Position numbers and translations under genes: made by a program. Positions 1-6,068 of a DNA stretch of 6,068 nt are shown here, piece by piece. The notes beneath the pieces were generated by a model that did no database searches, was not told the origin of the DNA, and saw only the letters and a list, made by a program, of their open reading frames with translations. The first letter of the stretch is position 1, and the number at the start of each line of letters is the position of its first letter. The DNA is from JAUHWS01 sp964571805 (GTDB taxonomy: Bacteria; Patescibacteriota; Gracilibacteria; UM-FILTER-43-11), in contig CAZNDI010000069.1 in NCBI GenBank assembly GCA_964571805.1, positions 1 to 6,068 on the forward strand, written 5' to 3'.

Positions 1-1227
1 CTGCTCATATTCCTTATCCTCCTTTCAGGGGTATTCTCAGGGGCAGAGATCGCTTTAACCAGCCTCTCTCCCTCAAAAGTCAGCACGCTCAAAGAAGATC
101 ACCGCTTTGGGTCAAAGGCTATTTACAAACTAAAAAAGACACCCGAAAGGTTCCTCATCACTGTTCTGATCGGCAACAATCTTCTCAATACTCTTGTCAC
201 CGTAATGGCGACTATTTGGGGTACAAGTGCCTTTGGTGATGCCGCCTTAGGAATCGTGACCGGAGCCCTCACCTTGATCATCCTCATTTTCGCTGAAATC
301 ACACCTAAAGCCTTCGCTCAAAAGCATGCCGTAGCCGTCGCCCGAATTACGGCATACCCCATCCTTTGGATCATGTATTTCTTCTCATATGTGATCCCCA
401 TCGCCTGGCTACTAGAAAAGTTCATTCATGCCCTCATGAAGGTGATGAAGGCAAAGAACCCCATTAAATCGACGAGTGAAGACGAAATTTTAGCCATGGT
501 GGATATTGGAACTCAGGAAGGTGTGATTGAAGAGCATGAGCAAGAGTTGATTGAAAATGTTTTAGAGTTCACCGAAACCACCGCAGAGGAGGTCATGACC
601 ACTGAATCAGAAATTGAAGCCCTCAACGTAGACACTACGGTCAGGGAAGCGGCTCGTTTTTTTACAACTCACTCTCACTCGCGCATCCCAGTCTACAAGG
701 ACAATTTGGATAATATTTTAGGCATCCTTACCGTGCATGACATTTTGAAAATCACCCATGACGATAACCCACCAGCCACATTGAGGGATGTAAAATATTC
801 TCTCCCCATCGTGATTCCTAAAACGAAATCAATTTCTAAGCTCTTTCAGGAATTTCAAAAAAGACGTCAGCACATTGCCATAGTGGTGGATGAAAGAGGC
901 AACACGGTGGGCCTTGTGACCATGGAGGATATTCTTGAGGAAATTGTGGGCGACATTGTCGATGAACAGGATAAGGAAGAGGATAAAATTAAAAAAATAG
1001 GGAAAAATGAATGGTTGGCTGAAGCTGACATTACCATTGAAGAAATCAATGAGGCCTTGGATGTAGAATTGGACTATCCCGAGCATCAAACCTTGAGCTT
1101 ACTCATCTTGGAAAAATTGCAAAGCTTTCCAAGTTTGGGCGAAAGGATCATGTTTGAAAATTTGGAACTTCAGGTTAAAAAAATGTCGAAAAAACGAATT
1201 GAAGAAGTATTGATCACCAAACAATAG
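1..1227 (+). CDS. CNNM/CorC (HlyC) family membrane protein with paired CBS domains, 5'-partial
   Basis: The frame is open from base 1 to a TAG at 1225-1227, giving 408 visible residues. The first ATG (205) falls inside the membrane domain, so it is not the start; the true start lies a few codons left of the window, because the family begins just before the SGAE-containing first helix seen at residues 9-16. Domains in order: a DUF21/CNNM membrane domain (about 1-165) with GNNLLNT near 58 and EITPK at 99-103; CBS1 (about 195-249) with SRIPVY and TVHD; CBS2 (about 265-318) with VTMEDILEEIVGDI; and a C-terminal CorC/HlyC domain (about 334-408). Family knowledge: these inner-membrane proteins are linked to Mg2+ (or Co2+) export, with the CBS pair binding ATP as a regulatory module. 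Substrate cannot be read from the sequence, and the old name 'hemolysin' should not be taken literally. The gene ends 6 bp from a convergent gene, and I see no obvious terminator between them. Confidence 0.93.
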   Translation: MLIFLILLSGVFSGAEIALTSLSPSKVSTLKEDHRFGSKAIYKLKKTPERFLITVLIGNNLLNTLVTVMATIWGTSAFGDAALGIVTGALTLIILIFAEITPKAFAQKHAVAVARITAYPILWIMYFFSYVIPIAWLLEKFIHALMKVMKAKNPIKSTSEDEILAMVDIGTQEGVIEEHEQELIENVLEFTETTAEEVMTTESEIEALNVDTTVREAARFFTTHSHSRIPVYKDNLDNILGILTVHDILKITHDDNPPATLRDVKYSLPIVIPKTKSISKLFQEFQKRRQHIAIVVDERGNTVGLVTMEDILEEIVGDIVDEQDKEEDKIKKIGKNEWLAEADITIEEINEALDVELDYPEHQTLSLLILEKLQSFPSLGERIMFENLELQVKKMSKKRIEEVLITKQ

Positions 1228-1233
1228 CCTCAT

Positions 1234-1512
1234 TCAAAAAAACCACCCCAACAGAAAGCCAGATAAATTAGACAAAAAATCACCTATAAAGCGATTGTGC
1301 CAAATCTCCTTTTCATCAAACCACTGATTGGGGGAATTTTCAAGATATATTTCCACCACTTCCCAAATGAAGCCAATGACCAGAACAATAAGTAAAGCGT
1401 ACCAAAAATTCAAGGGAAGCAAGAGAAATTTTGTAAAGCCATAATAAAAGAGGATATGTCCTAAGGACCACTTATCAAACATCGCCTGATTTTTTTTTCC
1501 AAAAATTTTCAT
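1234..1512 (-). CDS. Small VanZ-like membrane protein (92 aa)
   Basis: This ORF runs from an ATG at 1512 to a TGA. It is strongly hydrophobic, with segments at about 18-33, 37-56 and 76-92. Polar residues in and beside these segments follow the order known from VanZ-like proteins: D13-K14, H19, E51-x-x-E54 (VanZ usually has ExxQ), then R74, D78, N82, G85 and G89. The C-terminal D-x3-N-x2-G-x3-G spacing is the most convincing part. VanZ-like proteins are integral membrane proteins; the founder gives low-level teicoplanin resistance, but most family members have no known role. This protein is short for the family and could equally belong to a related DUF with the same WExxE and D..N..G pattern. 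A second in-frame ATG at 1482 (residue 11) keeps every motif residue and could be the real start. An A9 run lies between the two starts. The assignment rests on motif pattern, not on a database match. Confidence 0.72.
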   Translation of the reverse strand: MKIFGKKNQAMFDKWSLGHILFYYGFTKFLLLPLNFWYALLIVLVIGFIWEVVEIYLENSPNQWFDEKEIWHNRFIGDFLSNLSGFLLGWFF

Positions 1513-1518
1513 GAATCA

Positions 1519-1544
1519 ATTATAGCAATAATAAACAAATTATA
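1519..1544 (-). promoter_or_regulatory. Candidate -10 elements for the VanZ-like gene
   Basis: Read on the minus strand, perfect TATAAT hexamers occur at 1544-1539 and 1524-1519. The nearer one ends 6 bases before the ATG at 1512, so transcription would begin at or next to the start codon, giving a leaderless mRNA. The farther one would give a leader of about 20 nt. Neither has a good -35 hexamer at 16-18 bp. In AT-rich intergenic DNA such hexamers can arise by chance. Confidence 0.4.
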
Positions 1545-1563
1545 AGAGAGAAAAACTCCTGGT

Positions 1564-1593
1564 TTGCTCAAAGTCATATTTTCCTGCTAGAAT
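1564..1593 (+). promoter_or_regulatory. Candidate extended -10 promoter for the lipoprotein gene
   Basis: TGC-TAGAAT at 1585-1593 is an extended -10 (TGn followed by a 5/6 match to TATAAT). A weak -35, TTGCTC at 1564-1569, lies 18 bp upstream. Transcription would start near 1600, leaving a leader of about 17 nt with no Shine-Dalgarno before the ATG at 1617. It sits in the 104-bp divergent region shared with the VanZ-like gene. Confidence 0.45.
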
Positions 1594-1616
1594 TTCACCA
1601 TCAACACACCACACTC

Positions 1617-2231
1617 ATGAAAACTCACAAAATAATCTTGCTCTCCCTCTTCACACCGCTCATCCTTCTATCAGGATGCAATAAACAAGATATAGCAAAA
1701 AATACTGAAACTGAGAAAAAGGCACAAGAAATTCAGTCCTATGAATTTGAAAATGAGAAGGAAGCTCCCTTTTCCTTGGAATTGCCCGCGGACTATAGCG
1801 TTCAAAATAATTCAATTCAAGCAAAAACTGAAAATACCTTTCCCACGATTTATTATGATTTTTCAAAAGAAGCTCCTGAGACAAAAATTGAGAGCTTTTT
1901 AGAAAAAGAGAGGGAATTCCAGGCCTCTAATTGTAAGCAAAAGGAAGCTTGCCCCACGGTTAGTGAAGGGGAGAAAGTTGGAATCAATAACTACGAGGCC
2001 TTAAGCTATTGGGTTCAACACAAAAGTATTGATCCCGCAAAAGAGGGTGCCTACATGAACAATTATCATTACTCTTTTGATCGAGGTGAAAACTTTGTTC
2101 ACTTTTGGATTTATGCCGCCGAATTAGAAAAGCCAGAAGAGGCTGAAAAGAAATTTGAGGAAATCATAAAAACCATTTCCTTTAAAGAAATTCAGAACAA
2201 AAAAGAAAATGCCTCAACGACAGAGGTCTAA
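1617..2231 (+). CDS. Predicted lipoprotein (204 aa), possibly PsbP/Mog1-like fold
   Basis: The N-terminus is a type II signal peptide: K2-K5, a hydrophobic stretch from I6, and a lipobox L18-S19-G20-C21, so Cys21 should be lipidated after cleavage by signal peptidase II. Residues 22-45 form a charged linker. The mature domain (about 43-190) opens with an aromatic, FSLELPADY-like strand and ends with an amphipathic helix and a KTISF strand. That order recalls PsbP/Mog1-like (DUF1795-type) lipoproteins, but this is a resemblance I cannot confirm. C106 and C112 sit in a short loop and may form a disulfide, which would fit an extracytoplasmic location. The first ATG gives a complete signal peptide, so the start is secure despite the absence of a Shine-Dalgarno. 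The 3' end overlaps the convergent holA by 18 bp. Function is unknown. Confidence 0.85.
   Translation: MKTHKIILLSLFTPLILLSGCNKQDIAKNTETEKKAQEIQSYEFENEKEAPFSLELPADYSVQNNSIQAKTENTFPTIYYDFSKEAPETKIESFLEKEREFQASNCKQKEACPTVSEGEKVGINNYEALSYWVQHKSIDPAKEGAYMNNYHYSFDRGENFVHFWIYAAELEKPEEAEKKFEEIIKTISFKEIQNKKENASTTEV
2199..2227 (-). terminator. Weak candidate terminator at the end of holA
   Basis: On the minus strand, CCTC (2226-2223) and GAGG (2215-2212) can pair around a 7-nt loop, and the T-rich run ATTTTCTTTTTT follows (2210-2199). The stem is only 4 bp plus a G-U pair and it overlaps the holA stop codon, so it may be too weak to act alone. There is no comparable structure for the lipoprotein transcript in the opposite direction. 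Confidence 0.25.
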
Positions 2232-3230
2232 AATAAATCGTTCAATGGCCAGTGCCAATTCTGTCTGATCGTCGGTTAAAACTTTGATTCGACTAGTCTT
2301 TAATCCTGTGTCAATTTCCAGAAGATTTTTATACGCTCTTTTCAATTCTTCGGCCTTAAAGCGTTTCACTTGAGCCAAAGTATTCCGAGCCACAAAAGGG
2401 TGAAGTTTTAGCCTTGCTGCAAATGTAGCGGGTGAAGGAGCAACCTCTTTATCAGAAAAAGAACGGCCTTGAAGCAATAAACGAAACTGACGAACAATCA
2501 TGTAAAAAGCGGGCTGCAAATTGTCTCCTGCCGTCATTGTTCTCTGCAAACAAAGCATGGCTTTAGTTCTATTTTTTGAACTCAAGGCATCAGTCAGTTG
2601 AAAAACATTGGCCTCAATGGTAGGCACCACCAGCTCATCAATGAGCTCTTTTGAGAGGTTCGCCCCCGGGCTGTGAGAAGTCAACTTGTCTATTTCTGTG
2701 GATAAATGCCACAAATTTTGGCCCGTAAGTGAAACAAGATATTCAGCCACAGAGGAGCTGACCTGAGCACCTTTGAACCGAATTCTATTCTGGACCCATT
2801 GAATCAAAGTAGATCCAGCCAAAAGACTAAACTCTTTTACCTCGACTTGCTTCAACAAATTTTTATAGAAAGACTTCCGTTTATCTGGGTTGGGCTGAAT
2901 AAAAACAACGACCGAAGTTTCAGGGATGTCTTTCAAATCAGCCTCAAACTTTTTCAGATCCTCTTCTCGCTTTTCATCTTTTTTAGTGATTTTATCAGCC
3001 TGTCTGGCTTTAGGAGCATCTGGCAAGCCATGGACAAAAATCAGCCGCTTATCGCCCAAAAAAGGCATAGCTGTAAGAGAAGCCATCATTTCGTTCAATG
3101 GCACTTGAGTCGCCTCCAAAACCTCCAGATTGAGATCTCCATGCTTTTCAACAAAAGCCTTCTTCCAAGATTTAATTTGCTCATTCAGTAGATAGGTTTC
3201 TTCGCCGGTGAAAAGAAAAATATTTTTCAT
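2214..3230 (-). CDS. holA: DNA polymerase III subunit delta (clamp loader), 338 aa
   Basis: HolA is the clamp-loader subunit that opens the beta sliding clamp and loads it on primed DNA. Family landmarks appear in order: an LFTGEETYLLNEQ-type N-terminus (residues 6-18), the MPFLGDKRLIFV strand (55-66), QNLWHLSTEIDKL (171-183), a VFQLTDAL helix start (209-216), the RQFRLLLQ helix (247-254), KLHPFVARNTL (275-285), and a LLEIDTGLKTSR-like C-terminal helix (303-314). There is no Walker A motif, as expected for delta. A charged K/E-rich insert lies at about 74-100. I chose the ATG at 3230: the frame extends to a TTG at 3269, but the family N-terminus matches from the ATG and the extra 13 residues do not. 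There is no Shine-Dalgarno before this ATG. The gene follows purL after 67 bp on the same strand, so cotranscription is plausible. Confidence 0.92.
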   Translation of the reverse strand: MKNIFLFTGEETYLLNEQIKSWKKAFVEKHGDLNLEVLEATQVPLNEMMASLTAMPFLGDKRLIFVHGLPDAPKARQADKITKKDEKREEDLKKFEADLKDIPETSVVVFIQPNPDKRKSFYKNLLKQVEVKEFSLLAGSTLIQWVQNRIRFKGAQVSSSVAEYLVSLTGQNLWHLSTEIDKLTSHSPGANLSKELIDELVVPTIEANVFQLTDALSSKNRTKAMLCLQRTMTAGDNLQPAFYMIVRQFRLLLQGRSFSDKEVAPSPATFAARLKLHPFVARNTLAQVKRFKAEELKRAYKNLLEIDTGLKTSRIKVLTDDQTELALAIERFILDLCR

Positions 3231-3243
3231 ATTGGGGGCTGAA

Positions 3244-3292
3244 AGATTAATGATTAAAGACTCTTTCAACCTTAATCGTGGAACATTAATCT
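3244..3292. repeat. 9-bp perfect inverted repeat between purL and holA
   Basis: AGATTAATG at 3244-3252 and its exact reverse complement CATTAATCT at 3284-3292 flank a 31-nt spacer. A second short pair, GAAAG/CTTTC (3241-3245 and 3263-3267), overlaps it. The stem is AT-rich and no T-run follows in the direction of purL transcription, so it does not look like an intrinsic terminator. It could be an operator, an mRNA structure ahead of the SD-less holA start, or chance. Confidence 0.35.
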
Positions 3293-3297
3293 CTCAA

Positions 3298-5664
3298 CTA
3301 TTTAAGGTATTTCGGCAAGCTGTTCAAAAAGGCATCGTGCAAAACGTCCAACGATTGATGAATCACCTCAGACCCTCTTTCCATGACGATGATTCTGGAT
3401 TCAAAAGTGACCCCCCCTAATTCAAAAGGTTGCAGAGAATAAAGATTACAAATTTTCTTAAAATCTTCAATTTTTTCTTTAGGCACTTCCACCACAAACC
3501 CCCCCGTCTCGGAGAACATTTTTTGGTATGTTTTTAGGCCTGACCCCACCAAAGAAAGATCAATCAACATGCCCAACTTCCCTCCCCCTTTTCGTGGATG
3601 AGGAAGAGTCATTTCGGCCAAAGCACAAAGCAATCCCCCTTCAGAAATGTCGTGAGCGGAGACAATCACACCTTGGTCAACACCGTCGATCACGGTATAA
3701 ATCTCCTTCTGGGCCTCAGAAAAATCAACGGTCGGAACATTTTTTCCCAAGTGACCCAACAAGTGGTAAAACTCAGAGGCTCCCAATTCATCCCGACGAT
3801 CCCCAAAAAGAAACAAGCGATTCCCCTCCCCTTTCAATTGAGGCGTGATTGCTTTTTCAAAATCAGCAATGATCCCCGCACAACCAATAATAGCCGTTGC
3901 ATCGACTGTATTATATAAACTCACATTTCCCGAAATGACTGGAGTAGGATGACCAGGATAATTTTTAAGTTCCACACCTCTACAAGCCTCTGCAATGCCG
4001 CGTACCCCTTCTTCCAACTCCCAAAGGAGCTCGGGCTTCTCGGGATTGTTATAGTTCAAACAATCGGTGATAGCGGCCGGAAGCGCCCCCACACAAGTGA
4101 CATTGCGCATGGCCTCAAGCGTGGCATTAGCTGCTTGCCAGTAGGGACTGATTTGGGAATAACGAGACACTCCATCTGAAGTGACTGCAACTCCAACTTT
4201 TTGAGCTTGAGGACTAACCCCCTCCATTTCCAAAAGAGGAGCAATGAGGCCTGCATCAGCCTCACCCGCTTCGATGATCGTATTGCCCTGAACATCTTTA
4301 TCATATTTATTGTAAACCGATTTACGACTACAAATATTTTTGGCCCCCATAAGTTGAATAAAAATTTTATTCAATTCCAACTGTGATTCATCAATTTTCG
4401 GCTCCAAGAGATGACTATAGTCTTTTGGAGAGGTAAGTCGTTTATACTGCAAGCCCTCGGTGATGTCTTTGGCTTTGGCATCGATGACTTTTTCGCCCTT
4501 ATAGTTCATGACATACTGACCTCCTGCTGTCACCTTGCCCACACACGAGGCTTGAGCTTTATGGGCAACCTTTCCCAATTCCCACTTATTGTTGTAGTGG
4601 TCCAAAATCATCGGAGTCAATTCAGGATGACAAGTCCAAGCAAAGCGCTCTTGGGTTTCACTGGCAGCAATCACACTGGGATCTAATCCTTCGATGGCGG
4701 TATGAATTTTTTCGATGTCAATGTCTGCTCCAAAGCCCTGCTCAGCGACCTGTTCTACCGTAGAACAAACATTTCCACCCGCTCCCATGTCTTTAAAACC
4801 GACTTTATCCAGCTTGTCCATGGCCTTGAGGCGCTTAAAAAGATCATAGCTGCTGGCCAAAAGGTGTCGCTTTAAAAATGGATTCGGCTCTTGGACCGCG
4901 CCCTTATTTGACTCTTTATCGTCTTCATCCAATTCCAAACTCGCGAAGGCCGCCCCACCCATCCCACTGTTATCCGTAGCCTTCCCGACCAAAATGATGT
5001 CGTAGCCCACCTCAGCAGCCTCAGCAGGGCAATAAGAATGGATGATTTCTGATTCTTTGACCAACCCCAAAGTGACCACATTGACCAAACAATTTTCATT
5101 GAAGGCTTCACCAAAATTGATGTCCCCTCCTAAATTTGGCACTCCAATTGGATTTCCATAGCCTGCTACCCCGCGAATCACTTCATTGGCAATGACGCGA
5201 GCTTCATTATTTTCTGGCTCTCCAAAGCGAAGCGGGTCTAAAATACCGATCACCTTGGCCCCCATACACATGACATCTCTCACATTCCCCCCAATCCCTG
5301 TCGCTGCTCCCTCAAAAGGAACCACTTGAGAAGGATGATTGTGGGATTCATGACTCATGACGAGCCCCCATCGATCTTCCCCATCCCGGCAAATCTCAAC
5401 AATTCCCGCGTCTTCTCTAGGACCCAAAATAACATTGGGCGCCTCGGTGGGGAGGTTTTTTAAAAATCGTCTAGAGCTCTTATAACTGCAGTGTTCCGAC
5501 CCCTGAATGCCCCACACCACGGCTTCGGTAAGGGTAGGTGCTCGGCCTAAAATAGCCTCAATTTTTCGAGCCTCTTCGACCGTCAAACCAATTTTATTCG
5601 CCTTGAGGACTTGAAGCACTTCCTCATCGGTCATTTTGGAAAATTCTAAATAATGTTGCGTCAT
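3298..5664 (-). CDS. purL: Phosphoribosylformylglycinamidine synthase, small-type PurL subunit (788 aa)
   Basis: PurL catalyses the ATP-dependent conversion of FGAR to FGAM, the fourth step of de novo purine synthesis, using ammonia from glutamine. Landmarks in order: an N-terminal helical region (about 9-50), SEHCSYKSSR (56-65), HESHNHPSQ (105-113) followed by GAATGIGGNVRD, DPLRFGEP (143-150), GVPNLGGDINFG (174-185), SETQERF (335-341), VYNKYDKDVQGNT (450-462), GNVSLYN (579-585) and AHDISEGG (670-677). These are the two pseudo-symmetric AIRS-like halves that hold the active and nucleotide sites, including the conserved His of SEHC and ESHNHP. There is no glutamine amidotransferase domain, so this is the small form needing separate PurQ and PurS; neither is visible here. 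It is somewhat longer than typical small PurL (roughly 600-740 aa). The ATG at 5664 has no Shine-Dalgarno, but the N-terminus fits the family. The gene ends with TAG. Confidence 0.96.
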   Translation of the reverse strand: MTQHYLEFSKMTDEEVLQVLKANKIGLTVEEARKIEAILGRAPTLTEAVVWGIQGSEHCSYKSSRRFLKNLPTEAPNVILGPREDAGIVEICRDGEDRWGLVMSHESHNHPSQVVPFEGAATGIGGNVRDVMCMGAKVIGILDPLRFGEPENNEARVIANEVIRGVAGYGNPIGVPNLGGDINFGEAFNENCLVNVVTLGLVKESEIIHSYCPAEAAEVGYDIILVGKATDNSGMGGAAFASLELDEDDKESNKGAVQEPNPFLKRHLLASSYDLFKRLKAMDKLDKVGFKDMGAGGNVCSTVEQVAEQGFGADIDIEKIHTAIEGLDPSVIAASETQERFAWTCHPELTPMILDHYNNKWELGKVAHKAQASCVGKVTAGGQYVMNYKGEKVIDAKAKDITEGLQYKRLTSPKDYSHLLEPKIDESQLELNKIFIQLMGAKNICSRKSVYNKYDKDVQGNTIIEAGEADAGLIAPLLEMEGVSPQAQKVGVAVTSDGVSRYSQISPYWQAANATLEAMRNVTCVGALPAAITDCLNYNNPEKPELLWELEEGVRGIAEACRGVELKNYPGHPTPVISGNVSLYNTVDATAIIGCAGIIADFEKAITPQLKGEGNRLFLFGDRRDELGASEFYHLLGHLGKNVPTVDFSEAQKEIYTVIDGVDQGVIVSAHDISEGGLLCALAEMTLPHPRKGGGKLGMLIDLSLVGSGLKTYQKMFSETGGFVVEVPKEKIEDFKKICNLYSLQPFELGGVTFESRIIVMERGSEVIHQSLDVLHDAFLNSLPKYLK

Positions 5665-5691
5665 TGATTTTTCAAGTTAAAAACTACCTCA

Positions 5692-5697
5692 ATTATA
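5692..5697 (-). promoter_or_regulatory. Candidate -10 element for purL (and possibly holA)
   Basis: A perfect TATAAT on the minus strand lies in the 72-bp gap upstream of purL. The best -35 at normal spacing (TTTTTA, 5719-5714) is poor. A start near 5685 would give a leader of about 20 nt, too short for a purine riboswitch, and no PurR-like palindrome is evident. A GAGGT lies at 5690-5686, but it is about 21 nt from the ATG and so too far to serve as its ribosome binding site. Confidence 0.45.
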
Positions 5698-5736
5698 CGG
5701 ATGATTGACAGATTAAAAAAGGTTCAAAAAATGTCT

Positions 5737-6068
5737 TCATTCCGTGTCCCTTTCTGCCCCTTCAAATTGGATTTCATAGCGAGAATCAAAGCCTTGAATT
5801 CCGGCATCTAGAGGTGCAACCAAAGGTAAAAAGTAATCATTGCAATCCAAATTTTGTGGGGCAGTCGAAAATTGAACCACAATCTCATCTCTATTTCCTC
5901 TCACTACTCTCGACATGTCAGAAAAGACACAGCCTCCTTCGGAAAGCTGTTCAAAAGTTTCGAAATCACCCCCATTTTCGGCGATCAAAAAAGAATGCTG
6001 ACGATAGAATTTGGAGCAGATTTCTATCAGTTCAGATTCAGAAGTTTTTATCAATTCAATCGGAGGAA
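5737..6068 (-). CDS. Unrecognised protein, C-terminal part (5'-partial at window edge)
   Basis: The frame is open from the right edge of the window to a TGA at 5739-5737, about 110 codons. A TTG at 6054 could be called as a start, but no Shine-Dalgarno precedes it and the frame continues open upstream (P-P-I-E before it), so the gene very probably begins beyond the window. The visible part has no clear membrane segment. It is acidic at its end (EGAERDTE) and carries three Cys, in the contexts EICSK, GGCVF and LDCND. I do not recognise a family. The Cys and the aromatic/beta-rich middle would suit an extracytoplasmic or pilin-like domain, but that is only a guess. It ends 72 bp before purL on the same strand, with a separate promoter candidate between them. 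It is considered real because it fills the edge on the same strand with no competing ORF. Confidence 0.6.
   Translation of the reverse strand, partial: PPIELIKTSESELIEICSKFYRQHSFLIAENGGDFETFEQLSEGGCVFSDMSRVVRGNRDEIVVQFSTAPQNLDCNDYFLPLVAPLDAGIQGFDSRYEIQFEGAERDTE

Noticed and set aside
829..1089. 86-aa - strand ORF, hydrophobic and Phe-rich
   Set aside because: It lies antisense to the CBS2/CorC region; the Phe richness is the complement of Lys/Glu codons on the coding strand.
205..1227. CNNM/CorC protein starting at the ATG at 205
   Set aside because: The upstream frame from base 1 is open and encodes the conserved first part of the CNNM membrane domain (SGAE, GNNLLNT), so this ATG is internal.
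2799..3191. 130-aa + strand ORF within holA
   Set aside because: It is antisense to conserved holA motifs with no independent support.
3231..3269. Longer holA with a TTG start at 3269, adding 13 residues
   Set aside because: The family N-terminus aligns from the ATG at 3230; the extra residues match nothing, and neither start has a Shine-Dalgarno that would favour the TTG.
3528..3918. Two overlapping 106-aa ORFs on the + strand within purL
   Set aside because: They are antisense to conserved purL sequence, have low-complexity, non-protein-like composition and no start signals; they are shadows.
5665..5736. Possible purine riboswitch or PurR box upstream of purL
   Set aside because: The gap is only 72 bp, the likely leader is about 20 nt, and no aptamer-like pairing or operator palindrome is visible.
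1..6068. Recoded genetic code (TGA as glycine) in a candidate-phylum lineage
   Set aside because: TGA sits as the terminating codon exactly where family C-termini end (holA) and at the ends of two other genes, with no in-frame TGA inside the conserved genes.

Overview
This is a 6.1 kb stretch of a bacterial chromosome with ordinary housekeeping content and two less familiar small genes. I see no mobile element, CRISPR array, tRNA or rRNA. The genetic code looks standard: TGA ends three genes (92-aa gene, holA, right-edge gene) and Trp is TGG, which argues against code-25 lineages. Composition is moderately AT-rich. The coding style, with lysine/glutamate-rich proteins and starts lacking Shine-Dalgarno sequences, and the HolA sequence would fit an uncultivated candidate-phylum bacterium (a Patescibacteria group such as Peregrinibacteria is one possibility). 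That placement is a weak impression, not a demonstration.

Layout, left to right. (1) A CNNM/CorC-family membrane protein on +, missing only its first few residues at the window edge. (2) Six bases further on, convergent to it, a 92-residue membrane protein on - whose polar residues match the VanZ-like pattern. (3) A 104-bp divergent intergenic region with plausible promoters in both directions. (4) A lipoprotein gene on + with a clear lipobox. (5) Convergent with the lipoprotein gene and overlapping it by 18 bp, holA (DNA polymerase III delta, the clamp-loader subunit) on -. (6) 67 bp upstream of holA on the same strand, purL (small-type FGAM synthase). (7) A 72-bp gap with a perfect TATAAT, then the C-terminal part of an unrecognised protein on - that runs off the right edge.

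Functionally the genes do not form one pathway. purL and holA may share a transcript from the promoter in front of purL, linking nucleotide supply and replication only loosely. The other genes concern the cell envelope: an ion-transport/CBS protein, a VanZ-like protein and a lipoprotein. I find no strong case for a new multi-gene system. The points most worth a second look are the very short VanZ-like protein, the leaderless or short-leader, SD-less starts, and the two unassigned proteins.
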